NCBI GenBank assembly: GCA_036557405.1
Contig: DATBHO010000068.1
Span: forward strand, 1-22,287
Direction of reading: 5' to 3'
Length of the DNA stretch: 22,287 bases
Source: TA-21 sp036557405
GTDB taxonomy: Archaea; Thermoproteota; Nitrososphaeria; Nitrososphaerales; Nitrososphaeraceae
Shown: positions 7,637-15,920 of the stretch, piece after piece
How the letters are laid out: every line of letters begins with the position of its first letter
How positions within the stretch are numbered: position 1 is the first letter of the stretch
Program-made: the position numbers and the translations under genes
Notes under the pieces: model-generated
Database searches by the model: none
What the model saw: the letters and a program-made list of their open reading frames with translations, nothing else
Told to the model about the DNA's origin: nothing

Positions 7637-8092
7637 TTCCTTGAGCTGAACTAGTGTCTGCTCAAAAAACGGAATGGCGTCAAAAGAAGCTTCTGCCGAA
7701 AGTAATGAGCCACTCAGCGAATAATTTCTTAAATGTTTTAACATCCAATACCAGTTGCCCTCGTGATTTGCCTTTTGTAATTCTCCTGCCAATTCGACTC
7801 CCTTACTCTCAGCTGACAGCCCGCTAACCACTTTATTAAATTCCATTCTATCTCTTGGAATCCCACTTAATTGAAAATTATCAATTATTCTAAGTAGTAA
7901 ACAATCAAAAGTTCCAAGCATTTGTGAAATCAATGAATCAATTTCCATTTCCGCACGTACTCGCACATCTTTTGATAAGAGATCACTATGTTGGGATTTA
8001 ATATTTTTTAAATTCTTCAAATGTTCTTCGCACGCAAACATTTTGAAGATAATCCTATCTGACTGCAGAAAAGGTAGATCGGGCGCGGTCAT
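7601..8092 (-). CDS. Hypothetical all-helical cytoplasmic protein
   Basis: About 163 residues, no signal peptide or membrane segment, predicted almost entirely helical. Notable stretches are a Lys-rich helix (EEHLKNLKNIKSQHSDLLS), a hydrophobic core helix (LISQMLGTFDCLLLRIIDNF), and GNWYWMLKHLRNYSLSG near residues 111-127. The last resembles the 'W..LR..R' helix of some HEPN-like four-helix proteins, but I do not see the R-x4-H nuclease motif, so a HEPN link is only a thought. The 3' end overlaps a doubtful small plus-strand frame. Its own start is immediately beside the scar of gene fragments at 8116-8586, so it may have arrived with that rearrangement. Confidence 0.55.
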   Translation of the reverse strand: MTAPDLPFLQSDRIIFKMFACEEHLKNLKNIKSQHSDLLSKDVRVRAEMEIDSLISQMLGTFDCLLLRIIDNFQLSGIPRDRMEFNKVVSGLSAESKGVELAGELQKANHEGNWYWMLKHLRNYSLSGSLLSAEASFDAIPFFEQTLVQLKELITNIRMNEPK

Positions 8093-8115
8093 CAGATATA
8101 TGTAAAATACTTCTG

Positions 8116-8376
8116 CTACTTATGAGTTTCCTGATATGGATCTGGTCTTGATATGGAATTAACTACTCTCAGAGACTGCAGTGTCTTCTCTTTCCATATA
8201 ACTATTGAATAAAGTTCGTAGCTCGCAGCAATGATGATCGATACTTGTAAAATTCTGTTAAGTATATTCAATACTCCAAAATCTTCGTGTGGATTGTTTA
8301 TTGATGGATCTATAGTTTTATACAGAATATATAGTAATACTACAACTAATGATCCAGATACTGCTATAAAGTAAGG
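8116..8376 (-). pseudogene. Truncated copy of the 1520-1975 membrane protein gene
   Basis: The minus strand encodes the last 70 residues of the 1520-1975 protein, beginning abruptly at PYFIAVSGSL with no start codon. By eye the DNA of the two copies differs at about 19 of roughly 227 aligned positions. Eleven of 70 residues are changed, a high replacement share that suggests loss of constraint. The original TAA is GTA here, so the frame reads on for 16 codons to a TAG at 8116-8118. Similarity stops at 8376, where a fragment of an unrelated gene on the other strand begins. Confidence 0.8.
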
Positions 8377-8379
8377 ATA

Positions 8380-8586
8380 TCAGGTATATTTTATGCCAAG
8401 GACCACAAAGCGCTGGATGTCGATTATGCCTATACAAATCCTGATATAATTAGTCCTATTAAAAAAGCACCATTCGAGTTATCCTTTTACACGGTTAATC
8501 CAGAGAAAATTAAATCAATGGCGATTAATGCTCAAAGTAATGAGTATTCATTAGTAACAAATAGCCCTCGAAATGAGACAAAATAG
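8380..8586 (+). pseudogene. C-terminal fragment of a secreted FxLYD-like protein
   Basis: An open frame of 68 codons without a start encodes the end of an extracellular beta-sandwich protein: SGIFYAKDHKALDVDYAYTN, then PFELSFYTVNPEKIKSMAI. This is the pattern of FxLYD-type repeats ('vy..ag.vl......t....l.pg...pF.l'), like those in the 9735-10934 and 11993-12424 products. No signal peptide or start exists because the 5' part is replaced by the inverted fragment of the membrane protein gene. The junction is at about 8377. Confidence 0.65.
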
Positions 8587-8737
8587 ATGAAATTTGTAAT
8601 TTTTTGAAATGCCAGTGAATCTGGAAAATCAGATTTGCCCAAATGGTTAGATGTGCCTCATTTTCTTAACAGGCGTAGACAACCCATGTCTTTCCATTTG
8701 ATGTCGTCGTAAGATTCACAATCTCTATTGTGTTGGA

Positions 8738-9241
8738 CTACCCTTTAGGCTTGATTTGTCCTCTAATCTCACCGTCTGGATGATCCTTTGTTTTAATATT
8801 AACATATGTCTCATTTGTGCCCATTGCAGATTGCAGAGCAGATAGAGCTTTTCCTTTCATGGCACCTTCAAAGTCAGAAGCAGTAAAGCTTCCTTCAATC
8901 GCGACTCCTCCTGGGATTTTAGTCATCTTGCCTGTTTTTAACAAATCAACTATTGGCTGACCATTTTCTCCCTTCTTTCCTGTCAGTATCTGAGCGCCTG
9001 AAAGGTCTGTTATGCCAGTTATATTGACCTTAGTATTTATTGCGTTATCCTTGAGTTTGAATGTAGCTATACCCGCTGCTGTTGAATTGAGGGGTGGGAC
9101 TTCATTATTTGAATCTAACTTTGCCCTAAATTTGGTTAAATTCTGTGCAAAAGTAAAACTAGAATATGTGGTTGACACGAGTAGTAACGATAACAGCGCG
9201 CTGGCTAATATGACCAAATGGAGTGTTTTGTTTCGTTCCAT
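8738..9241 (-). CDS. Secreted CHRD-domain protein
   Basis: About 167 residues. A signal peptide covers roughly residues 1-33 (hydrophobic LVILASALLSLLLVST, ending FTFAQ). The mature part is one CHRD domain, as found in chordin and in many small bacterial and archaeal exported proteins: FRAKLDSNNEVPPLNSTAAG at the start, a central GAQILTGKKGENGQPIV segment, and YVNIKTKDHPDGEIRGQI at the end, which is the diagnostic 'yvNihT..fpgGeiRGQl' strand. Length fits a single-domain member. It has sequons (NST, NIT, NET) and no cysteine. The biochemical role of prokaryotic CHRD proteins is not established. The TATA element at 9265-9273 lies 27 nt before the ATG, so the mRNA is probably leaderless. Confidence 0.88.
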   Translation of the reverse strand: MERNKTLHLVILASALLSLLLVSTTYSSFTFAQNLTKFRAKLDSNNEVPPLNSTAAGIATFKLKDNAINTKVNITGITDLSGAQILTGKKGENGQPIVDLLKTGKMTKIPGGVAIEGSFTASDFEGAMKGKALSALQSAMGTNETYVNIKTKDHPDGEIRGQIKPKG

Positions 9242-9734
9242 AATGGAATTTAAGAATTAGTCGCATATAAAGGTTAATGGCCTGGTCTAAACTAGCCAGA
9301 GATAAAGACTATTGTTATGATCAAGCTGGAGAAAGTCATTTCTGTCTTAATTCGAAGCAAAAGTGGAGAGATGAACAGAATCATGATGAAATAGCCTAAA
9401 GTCATTATTATAATAAGGATCGAATGTAGTAGGTCAATTTTTAGAATTAGTTAAAAAAATAGACTTATCCGTGAATTCATTACCAAACGAAGGGAAGTAT
9501 AACGCGTGCCTGAGCATCTAATACCGAGTTGCAATAATTATTCTAATGATTGTCCCTTCTAATTTGCTTTGTTTTTAACCCACTTTATTGACCCTTCTAT
9601 TTCTTCGAGCACAATTTCCTCTATGCTTATAGATTGATTTAGTGATATGATAATCTAATATAACTTGTGCTTCATATAGAGGGATAATTACGAGAAATGG
9701 ATAATAAGATCCTGACAGCACCTGAAGAAAGCAA
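9242..9734. other. Gene-poor region between divergent genes
   Basis: It holds the CHRD promoter (ATATAAAGG, 9265-9273, minus strand) and, at the far end, an AT element at about 9700-9708 before the 9735 gene. The middle is AT-rich with only short frames, and I see no RNA gene or repeat. Confidence 0.4.
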
Positions 9735-10934
9735 ATGAGGCCTAAGAGAATAATATTGAGCATTTTACCAGTAATAGTCTTAATTTTAGCCGTGAGTATG
9801 CTATTTACAGGAGAACTTGGTGCCTCGTCTACTAATAATATTAATTCCACTTCTAATTCTAAGTCAGTATCATGGATATACGATAGCGGTCTCACTGGAA
9901 TTGCGGTTAAAGATGTTAATGTCTCGAAGGAATCGTCGAAAGATTCAGGTATAACAGTAACAGGTTTTATCGAAAATAAGGATCCGGGTGCAGCAAAATT
10001 GGATGTTACCATAAATGTACACTTATATGATAAAACAAAACAGCTTCTAGGTGTAATTCCGATCCATCCAGCAGATATGCTTAAACCGCTTCAGAAAATC
10101 TACTTTGTGCTAAAGGATCCTACCCGTCAGAATGCAATAAATCTTGATCACATATATCTTCAAGTACAAGCCTTTGATTGTGGGACTGCGAGTTTGCACA
10201 ACATGGGTTGCTTTGGACAGACAGTTAACGTAATCAAGAAAGATACTAATGATTCGGAAAAGAAACTGCCTCTGGTTCAAACAACACTTCCAACTGGAAT
10301 ATTTGAGAGTAAAGTGTTGAGTGCTAGTAATTTAAGTGTAGTCGGAAACGGAGATTCATACGATATTCTGGGTAAGATCAAGAATATTAGTAATGAAACA
10401 AAGCAGGGAATTAATCTAATCGTAGAAATATACAATTCTACTAATCATCTGGTGGGATTAGATCAAGGTTATCCTATTTTTTCCACATTAAGACCTAACG
10501 AAGAATCACCCTTTAAAGTTAATACTAGTATTCCTAGATTGTCTAATGACCATTATGTAGTAACTGTCGGTGCATTAGAATCGGTTGCTTATCATGCAAT
10601 TCTAAATCAAAGTTTAGGTCATAACAATAACGATACCAATAGTAGTGATAAACCAAGAAAATTCAATGATTGCTATTCTGATCTTACTTTAGGCACTTTA
10701 ATATTATCAGTCGTTACACCGACAAATATAAACCTCACAAATCTTGCAGACCCAGAAGTAAAAGCATTCTTTACAAATCTCTGCAATTTCTATCATGAAA
10801 AAACAGGGGTTTGGGCTGGAATTACGAACTTTCAAGAATATGGAGACAGATATGGAGTCGAATTTGTTCAAAAATATAATGCCACAATCCCAGAGTCAAT
10901 AAGAGAATTGATGGAGAGTCTTGATCAATCTTGA
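9735..10934 (+). CDS. Secreted protein with two FxLYD-like domains and a Cys-containing C-terminal domain
   Basis: About 399 residues. The signal peptide is roughly residues 1-30 (ILSILPVIVLILAVSMLF). A Ser/Asn-rich linker precedes two beta-sandwich repeats of the FxLYD kind: about 50-150 (GITVTGFIENKDPGAAKLDV, then INVHLYDKTKQLLGV) and about 190-290 (SYDILGKIKNISNETKQGIN, then VEIYNSTNHLVG and SPFKVNTSI). The last ~90 residues form a distinct domain with DCYSDL and NLCNFYHEKTGVW, ending in a helix. This part is not recognised. There are many sequons. The product should lie outside the membrane. An AT element about 30 nt upstream of the ATG is consistent with a short leader. Confidence 0.75.
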   Translation: MRPKRIILSILPVIVLILAVSMLFTGELGASSTNNINSTSNSKSVSWIYDSGLTGIAVKDVNVSKESSKDSGITVTGFIENKDPGAAKLDVTINVHLYDKTKQLLGVIPIHPADMLKPLQKIYFVLKDPTRQNAINLDHIYLQVQAFDCGTASLHNMGCFGQTVNVIKKDTNDSEKKLPLVQTTLPTGIFESKVLSASNLSVVGNGDSYDILGKIKNISNETKQGINLIVEIYNSTNHLVGLDQGYPIFSTLRPNEESPFKVNTSIPRLSNDHYVVTVGALESVAYHAILNQSLGHNNNDTNSSDKPRKFNDCYSDLTLGTLILSVVTPTNINLTNLADPEVKAFFTNLCNFYHEKTGVWAGITNFQEYGDRYGVEFVQKYNATIPESIRELMESLDQS

Positions 10935-11194
10935 ATATAGATTCACAGTAATAAATACGAAAACTATGACGCGCATTTGTTTTTTGACGTTATTTTGTTT
11001 GACCAGAGTTGGTATCTTGAAGAACAACTTTAGTATCATAATGTATCATTTTCAATTAAATGCCTAAATTTATTTCCTAGATGACATGAAATTCAAACGA
11101 GATACCTTATTCACAGATTTTAGATCTAATAATTAGTTGATACTAGTAAAATACGAGTATTACTAGGGTTAAAGTGTTAGTTTAGGCATATGGA

Positions 11195-11503
11195 ATGCAT
11201 GAAGAAAATCCAAATACGAAAGTAGTTGCGAATATGAGCATTCTATTAGAGACCCCAATGAAAAAGAAAGGTCCAATTACGAAGTCAATGCACGCTGAAC
11301 CAAAAACATCTTCAATTCTATTTGTATCTGCAGCAATAGTTATGGCAGTTGTTTTAGTAATGTATGTTGGAATATTGTACACTGAAGGAACGATGAAAGG
11401 AAATTCTGAGTGCAGAAATAAAATTGTAGGCTTCGAACAAAAAGGAATGTACAGCGGCCCCGAACAATTCAAACTTGCCTTGTCATATTGTGAAGGCAAG
11501 TAA
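11195..11503 (+). CDS. Small single-pass membrane protein with conserved C-terminal motif
   Basis: About 102 residues. A polar, basic N-terminal ~38 residues (KKKGPITKS) precedes one transmembrane helix (SSILFVSAAIVMAVVLVMYV). A conserved tail follows: GILYTEGTMKGNSECRNKIV then QKGMYSGPEQFKLALSYCEG, with two cysteines. A broken paralogue at 18855-19137 keeps the helix, the YTEG-MK segment and the F/MY-G-E-FKLA-S-C end, which shows that the tail is the conserved part. The family name is unknown to me. A T8 run at 11513-11520 right after the stop probably ends transcription. It is a stand-alone gene. Confidence 0.7.
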   Translation: MHEENPNTKVVANMSILLETPMKKKGPITKSMHAEPKTSSILFVSAAIVMAVVLVMYVGILYTEGTMKGNSECRNKIVGFEQKGMYSGPEQFKLALSYCEGK

Positions 11504-11992
11504 AAAAAAGAATTTTTTTTAAATGATCTTTTAGTATTAAACCATTTAACTCATAAAGACTATTATATCTAATTGGCGTCTTCGTTATGTTTGTGACGGT
11601 TAAACAAACCCACAATGCTTTTCTAAGATAGGAAATAGAAGAGGAACACCTTTACCATGGATGTATAATTTAATTGTACTTAATGTAGTTCGCAGAACAG
11701 TTTAAGAAAATTTATCTTGAAACATTCCAGACTTAATCTTGCTACATATGCTAAATCATCATAAGACGTGTGTTATTATTATCTAATGAATATTTATTGC
11801 CCATGGTGTTCTTTAGAATAAAACCAGATTTTTTGTATTTTTCCTGTATTGGCAGAAGCCAAGAATTGACAAAATTGCACACTTTATTATACCTTCTTAA
11901 TTAAGTAACCTGAAAACTTGTCTCTAAAGCGATTAATTTGAACACATGCTCAGTATCTTTATAAGCAATCTATGTGAGGCCCATTTAAAGTC
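11504..11992. other. Gene-poor region with oligo-T terminator and promoter
   Basis: T8 at 11513-11520 fits archaeal termination of the preceding gene. TTTATAAG at 11958-11965 is the TATA box of the 11993 gene. Near 11787 a short frame begins MNIYCPWCSLE and then hits a stop; a CPWC motif suggests a possible remnant of a small zinc protein, but it is too short to call. Confidence 0.4.
11513..11520 (+). terminator. Oligo-T terminator
   Basis: T8 ten nucleotides after the stop of the 11195-11503 gene, the usual form of an archaeal intrinsic terminator. Confidence 0.5.
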
Positions 11993-12424
11993 ATGAGGAG
12001 AAAGTTGGTGGCACTATACACTATTGCCTTTTATCTTGGACCATTGCTTCTAATCAATTCTGGGTATGGAGACTCAAACGATTTAATTGGAACTTACGAT
12101 GGTAAAGGGATTTTTAGAATAGAGGACATGTCAGCCACAAAAAAAGGTTCAGATTACAAATTCATTGGATATGTTCATAATATCAGTAATAATCCAATTT
12201 ATATTTCCAACATTTTACTGGAGATGTTCAATTCCAAGAATAAACTCATTCATCTTATAAGAATAGGTGGAGGAATAATCGTAGAATCTGGTGAAAAATT
12301 ACCCTATGGAGTAATTGCTCATGACGTGAATTTTTCGCATTTGGATCATTATGTTGTTGCAGTTCTTAATAGTAACAAACCTCCAGATCAACTTTTCCAG
12401 AAGGTCTTTATGGCGAATAAGTGA
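11993..12424 (+). CDS. Secreted single-domain FxLYD-like protein
   Basis: About 143 residues. A signal peptide covers residues 1-26 (LVALYTIAFYLGPLLLINSG). The rest is one FxLYD-type beta-sandwich: SDYKFIGYVHNISNNPIYIS, LLEMFNSKNKLIHLI, then a proline-poor strand and HLDHYVVAVLNS at the end. Two sequons (NIS, NFS), no cysteine. It resembles either repeat of the 9735-10934 product, so the two probably share ancestry, though the function of these archaeal surface domains is unknown. The TATA box is about 32 nt before the ATG, leaving a leader of a few nucleotides. Confidence 0.75.
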   Translation: MRRKLVALYTIAFYLGPLLLINSGYGDSNDLIGTYDGKGIFRIEDMSATKKGSDYKFIGYVHNISNNPIYISNILLEMFNSKNKLIHLIRIGGGIIVESGEKLPYGVIAHDVNFSHLDHYVVAVLNSNKPPDQLFQKVFMANK

Positions 12425-12869
12425 AAGCACGGTCGGTAAAAACCCATGCGATTTTCTATTATAGAATAGTTTCATTACACTCATTCGCCTACCGCTACAA
12501 CTCATTACTCATATTACTCAGAATAAGTAAAGATTTGCTCCTCTTAATTTTGTATCACAATTTATAATTAGCATATTGATTTCCTCCACAATTCCCTTCT
12601 GTGTCATACATTTGGGTGGGATTCAGAAACCTCAGGGAATTTGGGGTATGCTATAATCAAAGATGAAAAATTTTTACCAAATATTTGTATATTATTTAAC
12701 CCAGCTAATTGTATGTTGAATTAAAAATTATTTATTGGATGACATCTGGTGCAGTTTCATGCATTAATTGAGGTTTTACTAATACCAATATTGATATTGG
12801 TTCGACGGAGAATTGATAATTTCATAGTGATTTTTAACAGAATGTTGGAAAGTGTGGAGATGATGCATG
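12425..12869. other. Gene-free region between convergent genes
   Basis: AT-rich with no convincing frame. It contains a perfect 8-bp inverted repeat with a 2-nt centre (ACCAATAT-TG-ATATTGGT, 12784-12801). Since both flanking genes end here, the repeat is more likely linked to transcript ends than to an operator. Confidence 0.4.
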
Positions 12870-13766
12870 TCAAGGCTTTTGGAAGTGGCTCTGGAATGGA
12901 TTTTTAACTATCGATGATTCGCTTGATTTGACTATCTCAAAAGAATTTTCTGCCGATGCAGGTGGGTATCCTTCACTTGACGCCTCTACCCTCATGACCA
13001 ATGGTCCCACGTCACCTTTCTTGCCGACGATCCAAGAATATACAAATTTCCCCTCGAAATCAGTAATTCCTTTAAAATCTTTCTCAAAGTTATTTCCTGG
13101 ATAAATCAATTTTCCGTTAATCTGCGCATTAGAAATGGCCCTATGGCTTGAGTCAGTGACAGTTATTGTACTATTTTGGGTATCTCCTCTAGCCACAGGA
13201 TCTTTTTGTGATGTAATTGTAACAATTAACCGGTTGCTGGTGTTATTTGCCTCAGATACATTGGATTGTTGTTGATTGGACTGGACTGGAGATACTGCCT
13301 CAGATACATTGGAGTTTGGAACACCATTGACAACAACGCTATACCACCGTGTAGGTGCTGATGCACAAAGTAATTTGGCAGTTATCTTGTTGTTACCCTC
13401 CTTTAGATGTGTATACTGTTCATGTAATACAAACTTCCACTGAGAATAATCCTTTGCTCCGCCTGTACCACTTGCAACTGCGTTTTGGTATGGTAGAACC
13501 CCGTTAACTATAATGTATACCGAACAATCTTTGGCAATAGAATCTGATGATTCACCTGATATTGCCAATTCTTTGTTTAGATCTACTTTTTGAAATGGTG
13601 TAAGATTAATTATCTTAATCGATTCTAGTTGAGTTTGGGACGGTGGTACTCCTCCTGGAATCTGGCTGGAAGCCTGTTGATATGATGGACATATCAAAAC
13701 TATAAGCAGGACAACAAAAAAGCTTATAATGAATAAAAAGGGACTCTTCAACTTACCTGACATCAT
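12870..13766 (-). CDS. Secreted protein with two Ig-like beta domains
   Basis: About 298 residues. A signal peptide lies at about 1-35 (FLFIISFFVVLLIVLIC). An N-terminal beta domain (about 48-150) carries two cysteines (KDCSVYIIVNG and LLCASAP) and a hexad WKFVLHEQYTHLKEGNNKI that looks like an Ig-type strand pair. A Gln/Ser/Asn linker follows with an internal repeat (SNVSEA appears twice). The C-terminal domain (about 178-278) resembles bacterial Ig-like or filler domains: VTITSQKDPVARGDTQNSTI, SNAQINGKLIY, and TDFEGKFVYSW, the typical 'T..~G.f.~~~~i' motif. Several sequons. A surface-exposed structural or binding role is likely. The start is one of two adjacent ATGs; the TATA-like AATATATATC at 13784-13793 favours the second at 13763. 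Confidence 0.75.
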   Translation of the reverse strand: MMSGKLKSPFLFIISFFVVLLIVLICPSYQQASSQIPGGVPPSQTQLESIKIINLTPFQKVDLNKELAISGESSDSIAKDCSVYIIVNGVLPYQNAVASGTGGAKDYSQWKFVLHEQYTHLKEGNNKITAKLLCASAPTRWYSVVVNGVPNSNVSEAVSPVQSNQQQSNVSEANNTSNRLIVTITSQKDPVARGDTQNSTITVTDSSHRAISNAQINGKLIYPGNNFEKDFKGITDFEGKFVYSWIVGKKGDVGPLVMRVEASSEGYPPASAENSFEIVKSSESSIVKNPFQSHFQKP

Positions 13767-13991
13767 AAAGTATCCGTTTTAGTGATATATATTCCGAAGA
13801 CATATTTCTGTAAAGACTTAATTCAAAGCTGAAATAGGGGAGGTTAAAAGGTCCGGAACCTGAAGGTTCAATGTACTAACAAGATTCTAATGCTACTCAT
13901 TTCTGGTGAAATTATTGTTTGAGTGCATCTTAAAATAGTCCGAACGAAAATTAATATTGGTCGTCTCTTGCTGTGAAACGGGAATTGGCAC
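13767..13991. promoter_or_regulatory. Divergent promoter region
   Basis: This stretch drives the Ig-like gene (minus, TATA at 13784-13793) and the sugar dehydrogenase (plus, a TTAATATT element near 13951-13958). Between them is a 6-bp inverted repeat GAACCT-GA-AGGTTC (13856-13869), a possible operator. No protein is seen. Confidence 0.4.
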
Positions 13992-15296
13992 TTGCCTAGG
14001 GAAATCATAGTCAAAAGATATATTATTATTATTTTTGTTCTGTTTATCATCAGTAATTCTACTTTTTATTTAGTTCAAACTTATGGACAAAAATTAAGAG
14101 AACGACCGTTTAATTTAAGTGTCAGTAATCCACGCGTTTTTGATTCAAATCTCAAAGTTGAACAAGTAGCACAGGGGCTTGATCTGCCCACAACTATGGC
14201 CTTTCTTGCTCCTGATGATTTCCTTGTGCTGGAAAAAGATAAGGGAACCGTTGTGAGAGTAAACAATGGAATAATTTCAGGGAAACCGCTCCTAGACGTG
14301 AATGTAGCAAATTCTGCTGAGAGAGGCATGTGTGGCATTGCAGTGGCTAAAAAGGGTTCCACGACCTATGTATTCCTCTACTTTACTGAAATTGATGGTA
14401 ACGATGGTGACGATCGGAAAGGAAAGCTCCCAGACGGAAATCGTCTTTATAGATACGAATTGGAAAATAATAAACTTGTAAACCCTAAACTACTTTTGGA
14501 CTTACCGGCGATTCCTGGACCAAGGCATAATGGAGGAGCAATAGAGATCGGTCCTGATCAGAATATATACGTTCCAGTAGGCGATATCGATGGCTCATTT
14601 AGGGCAGGTTTTACTGCAACAAAGACTCAAAACTATGAAAATGGACTAGCTGCTGACGGACGGAGCGGCATATTAAGAATTACTCAAGACGGATCTCCTG
14701 TCGGAGAAGGAATATTGGGAGATTCTGTGCCGTTACGATTGTATTTTGCCTATGGCATTAGAAATAGTTTTGGATTGGGATTTGATCCTATAACAGGTTT
14801 CCTATGGGACACTGAGAATGGACCACATGAAGGGGACGAGATAAACTTAGTGCACCCTGGATTTAATAGCGGATGGCAGCAGATTTACGGATTTTCATCA
14901 TCACTAAAAAAATTTGACAATAATGAATTGGTAACATTTGGAGGTAGAGGAAAGTACGAAGAGCCTAAAGTAGCTTGGACTAGGAGCACTGGGCTTACTT
15001 CGATAATATTCCTAGATTCTGACAAATTGGGTCCACAGTATAAAAATGATATCTTTGTCGGTGACGTGCACAATGGCCGCATATACCACTTCAAATTGAA
15101 TAATGAAAGGGACGATCTTTTACTTCCGAAGAGCCTTGCAGAAAAGTTTATTGAGAACCCAGTGAATGTTGCAGCCGAAGATATATTATTTGGTGATGGA
15201 TTTAGCGGAGTTACAGATCTTACCGTAGGGCCAGACGGTTATCTATATGTAGTATCTATAGGGCAGGGCAAAGTTTATCGAATATTGCCAAAATAG
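13992..15296 (+). CDS. Membrane-anchored PQQ-dependent aldose sugar dehydrogenase (GSDH family)
   Basis: About 434 residues. An N-terminal hydrophobic stretch (about 8-29, RYIIIIFVLFIISNSTFYL) acts as anchor or signal. The rest is the six-bladed beta-propeller of soluble glucose/aldose dehydrogenases: EQVAQGLDLPTTMAFLAPDD opens it, ERGMCGIAVA follows, and GPRHNGGAIEIGPDQNIYV contains His179, equivalent to the catalytic base in the 'H-x-GG' motif. YGIRNSFGLGFDP and DTENGPHEGDEINLV are the PQQ-site signatures, and the last blade is LTVGPDGYLYVVSIGQGKVYRI. It would oxidise aldose sugars outside the membrane and pass electrons to the respiratory chain. The start is TTG at 13992: a stop lies 15 nt upstream in frame and no ATG occurs before residue 69. 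Cofactor supply is not encoded here. Confidence 0.9.
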   Translation: MPREIIVKRYIIIIFVLFIISNSTFYLVQTYGQKLRERPFNLSVSNPRVFDSNLKVEQVAQGLDLPTTMAFLAPDDFLVLEKDKGTVVRVNNGIISGKPLLDVNVANSAERGMCGIAVAKKGSTTYVFLYFTEIDGNDGDDRKGKLPDGNRLYRYELENNKLVNPKLLLDLPAIPGPRHNGGAIEIGPDQNIYVPVGDIDGSFRAGFTATKTQNYENGLAADGRSGILRITQDGSPVGEGILGDSVPLRLYFAYGIRNSFGLGFDPITGFLWDTENGPHEGDEINLVHPGFNSGWQQIYGFSSSLKKFDNNELVTFGGRGKYEEPKVAWTRSTGLTSIIFLDSDKLGPQYKNDIFVGDVHNGRIYHFKLNNERDDLLLPKSLAEKFIENPVNVAAEDILFGDGFSGVTDLTVGPDGYLYVVSIGQGKVYRILPK

Positions 15297-15486
15297 AATT
15301 AATGAAAATCCATTTACTTTTGAAAGGCAATGTTTTAGCTAATAAATAATAGTACTAGCACATTTAGAAAGGAGGACAAAAATAATTGTACTATGTATGA
15401 TTAGTCCCTATATTAGAGAATGTTCTTGAGTTTCTCTTCAATGACAACATGGGCATATAGCATGTAGATTGAGGAACTTAATTTTA

Positions 15487-15888
15487 CTAAGACACTTTGA
15501 TATCCACGAATTCAGGTCTATTCAGGGGGGAGTTTTTACCTTGCTCGCACTTCAACTTTAAATTTTCGGCGCCGACAGTACAGACTTTGTATGGGGCGCC
15601 ATCTTCTACTGCTAAATTAGGAAATGTTACGGTATAACTGACCTTATCCATTCCTTCGTTTTTCGGATCCTCTCGGTTGAATTCCTTTGTCTTAATCTGA
15701 TCCCCAACGTTGACAATTGTGACTATATCTTTAGTTGTATTTGTTATACCATATAGAGTTACAACTACCTTAAACACATCATTTCCAACTCCTGTCTCTG
15801 CCGAGGCTTTAGTCGTAGAACTTGCCAATATAGAACAAAAGATGAGTCCGGACAGAATTATTGTACTTATCACATATTTTTTCTTCAT
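15487..15888 (-). CDS. Secreted hypothetical beta-rich protein
   Basis: About 133 residues. Starting at the ATG at 15888, MKKKYVISTIILSGLIFCSI forms a signal peptide. An earlier in-frame ATG at 15912 would add eight residues, but the TATA box (minus strand, 15911-15920) is 27 nt before 15888, so the shorter form is preferred. The mature part is beta-rich: VFKVVVTLYGITNTTKDIVT, then YTVTFPNLAVEDGAPYKVC and two cysteines (KVCTV, LKCEQ) that could pair. The pattern 'F.V.V.l.g......d......' followed by a short 'Y.V' strand is common in archaeal exported proteins of unknown role. It faces the sugar dehydrogenase gene tail to tail. Confidence 0.72.
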   Translation of the reverse strand: MKKKYVISTIILSGLIFCSILASSTTKASAETGVGNDVFKVVVTLYGITNTTKDIVTIVNVGDQIKTKEFNREDPKNEGMDKVSYTVTFPNLAVEDGAPYKVCTVGAENLKLKCEQGKNSPLNRPEFVDIKVS

Positions 15889-15910
15889 AATGATTATGAC
15901 ATATGTAACC

Positions 15911-15920
15911 ATTTAAAAAT
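15911..15920 (-). promoter_or_regulatory. TATA box for the 15487-15888 gene
   Basis: ATTTTTAAAT on the minus strand, 27 nt before the ATG at 15888. It decides the start in favour of that codon. Confidence 0.5.

Noticed and set aside
11787..11875. CPWC-containing short frame as a rubredoxin- or zinc-ribbon-like gene
   Set aside because: It stops after 11 codons, and only weak similarity in shifted frames follows. A second Cys pair is not found.
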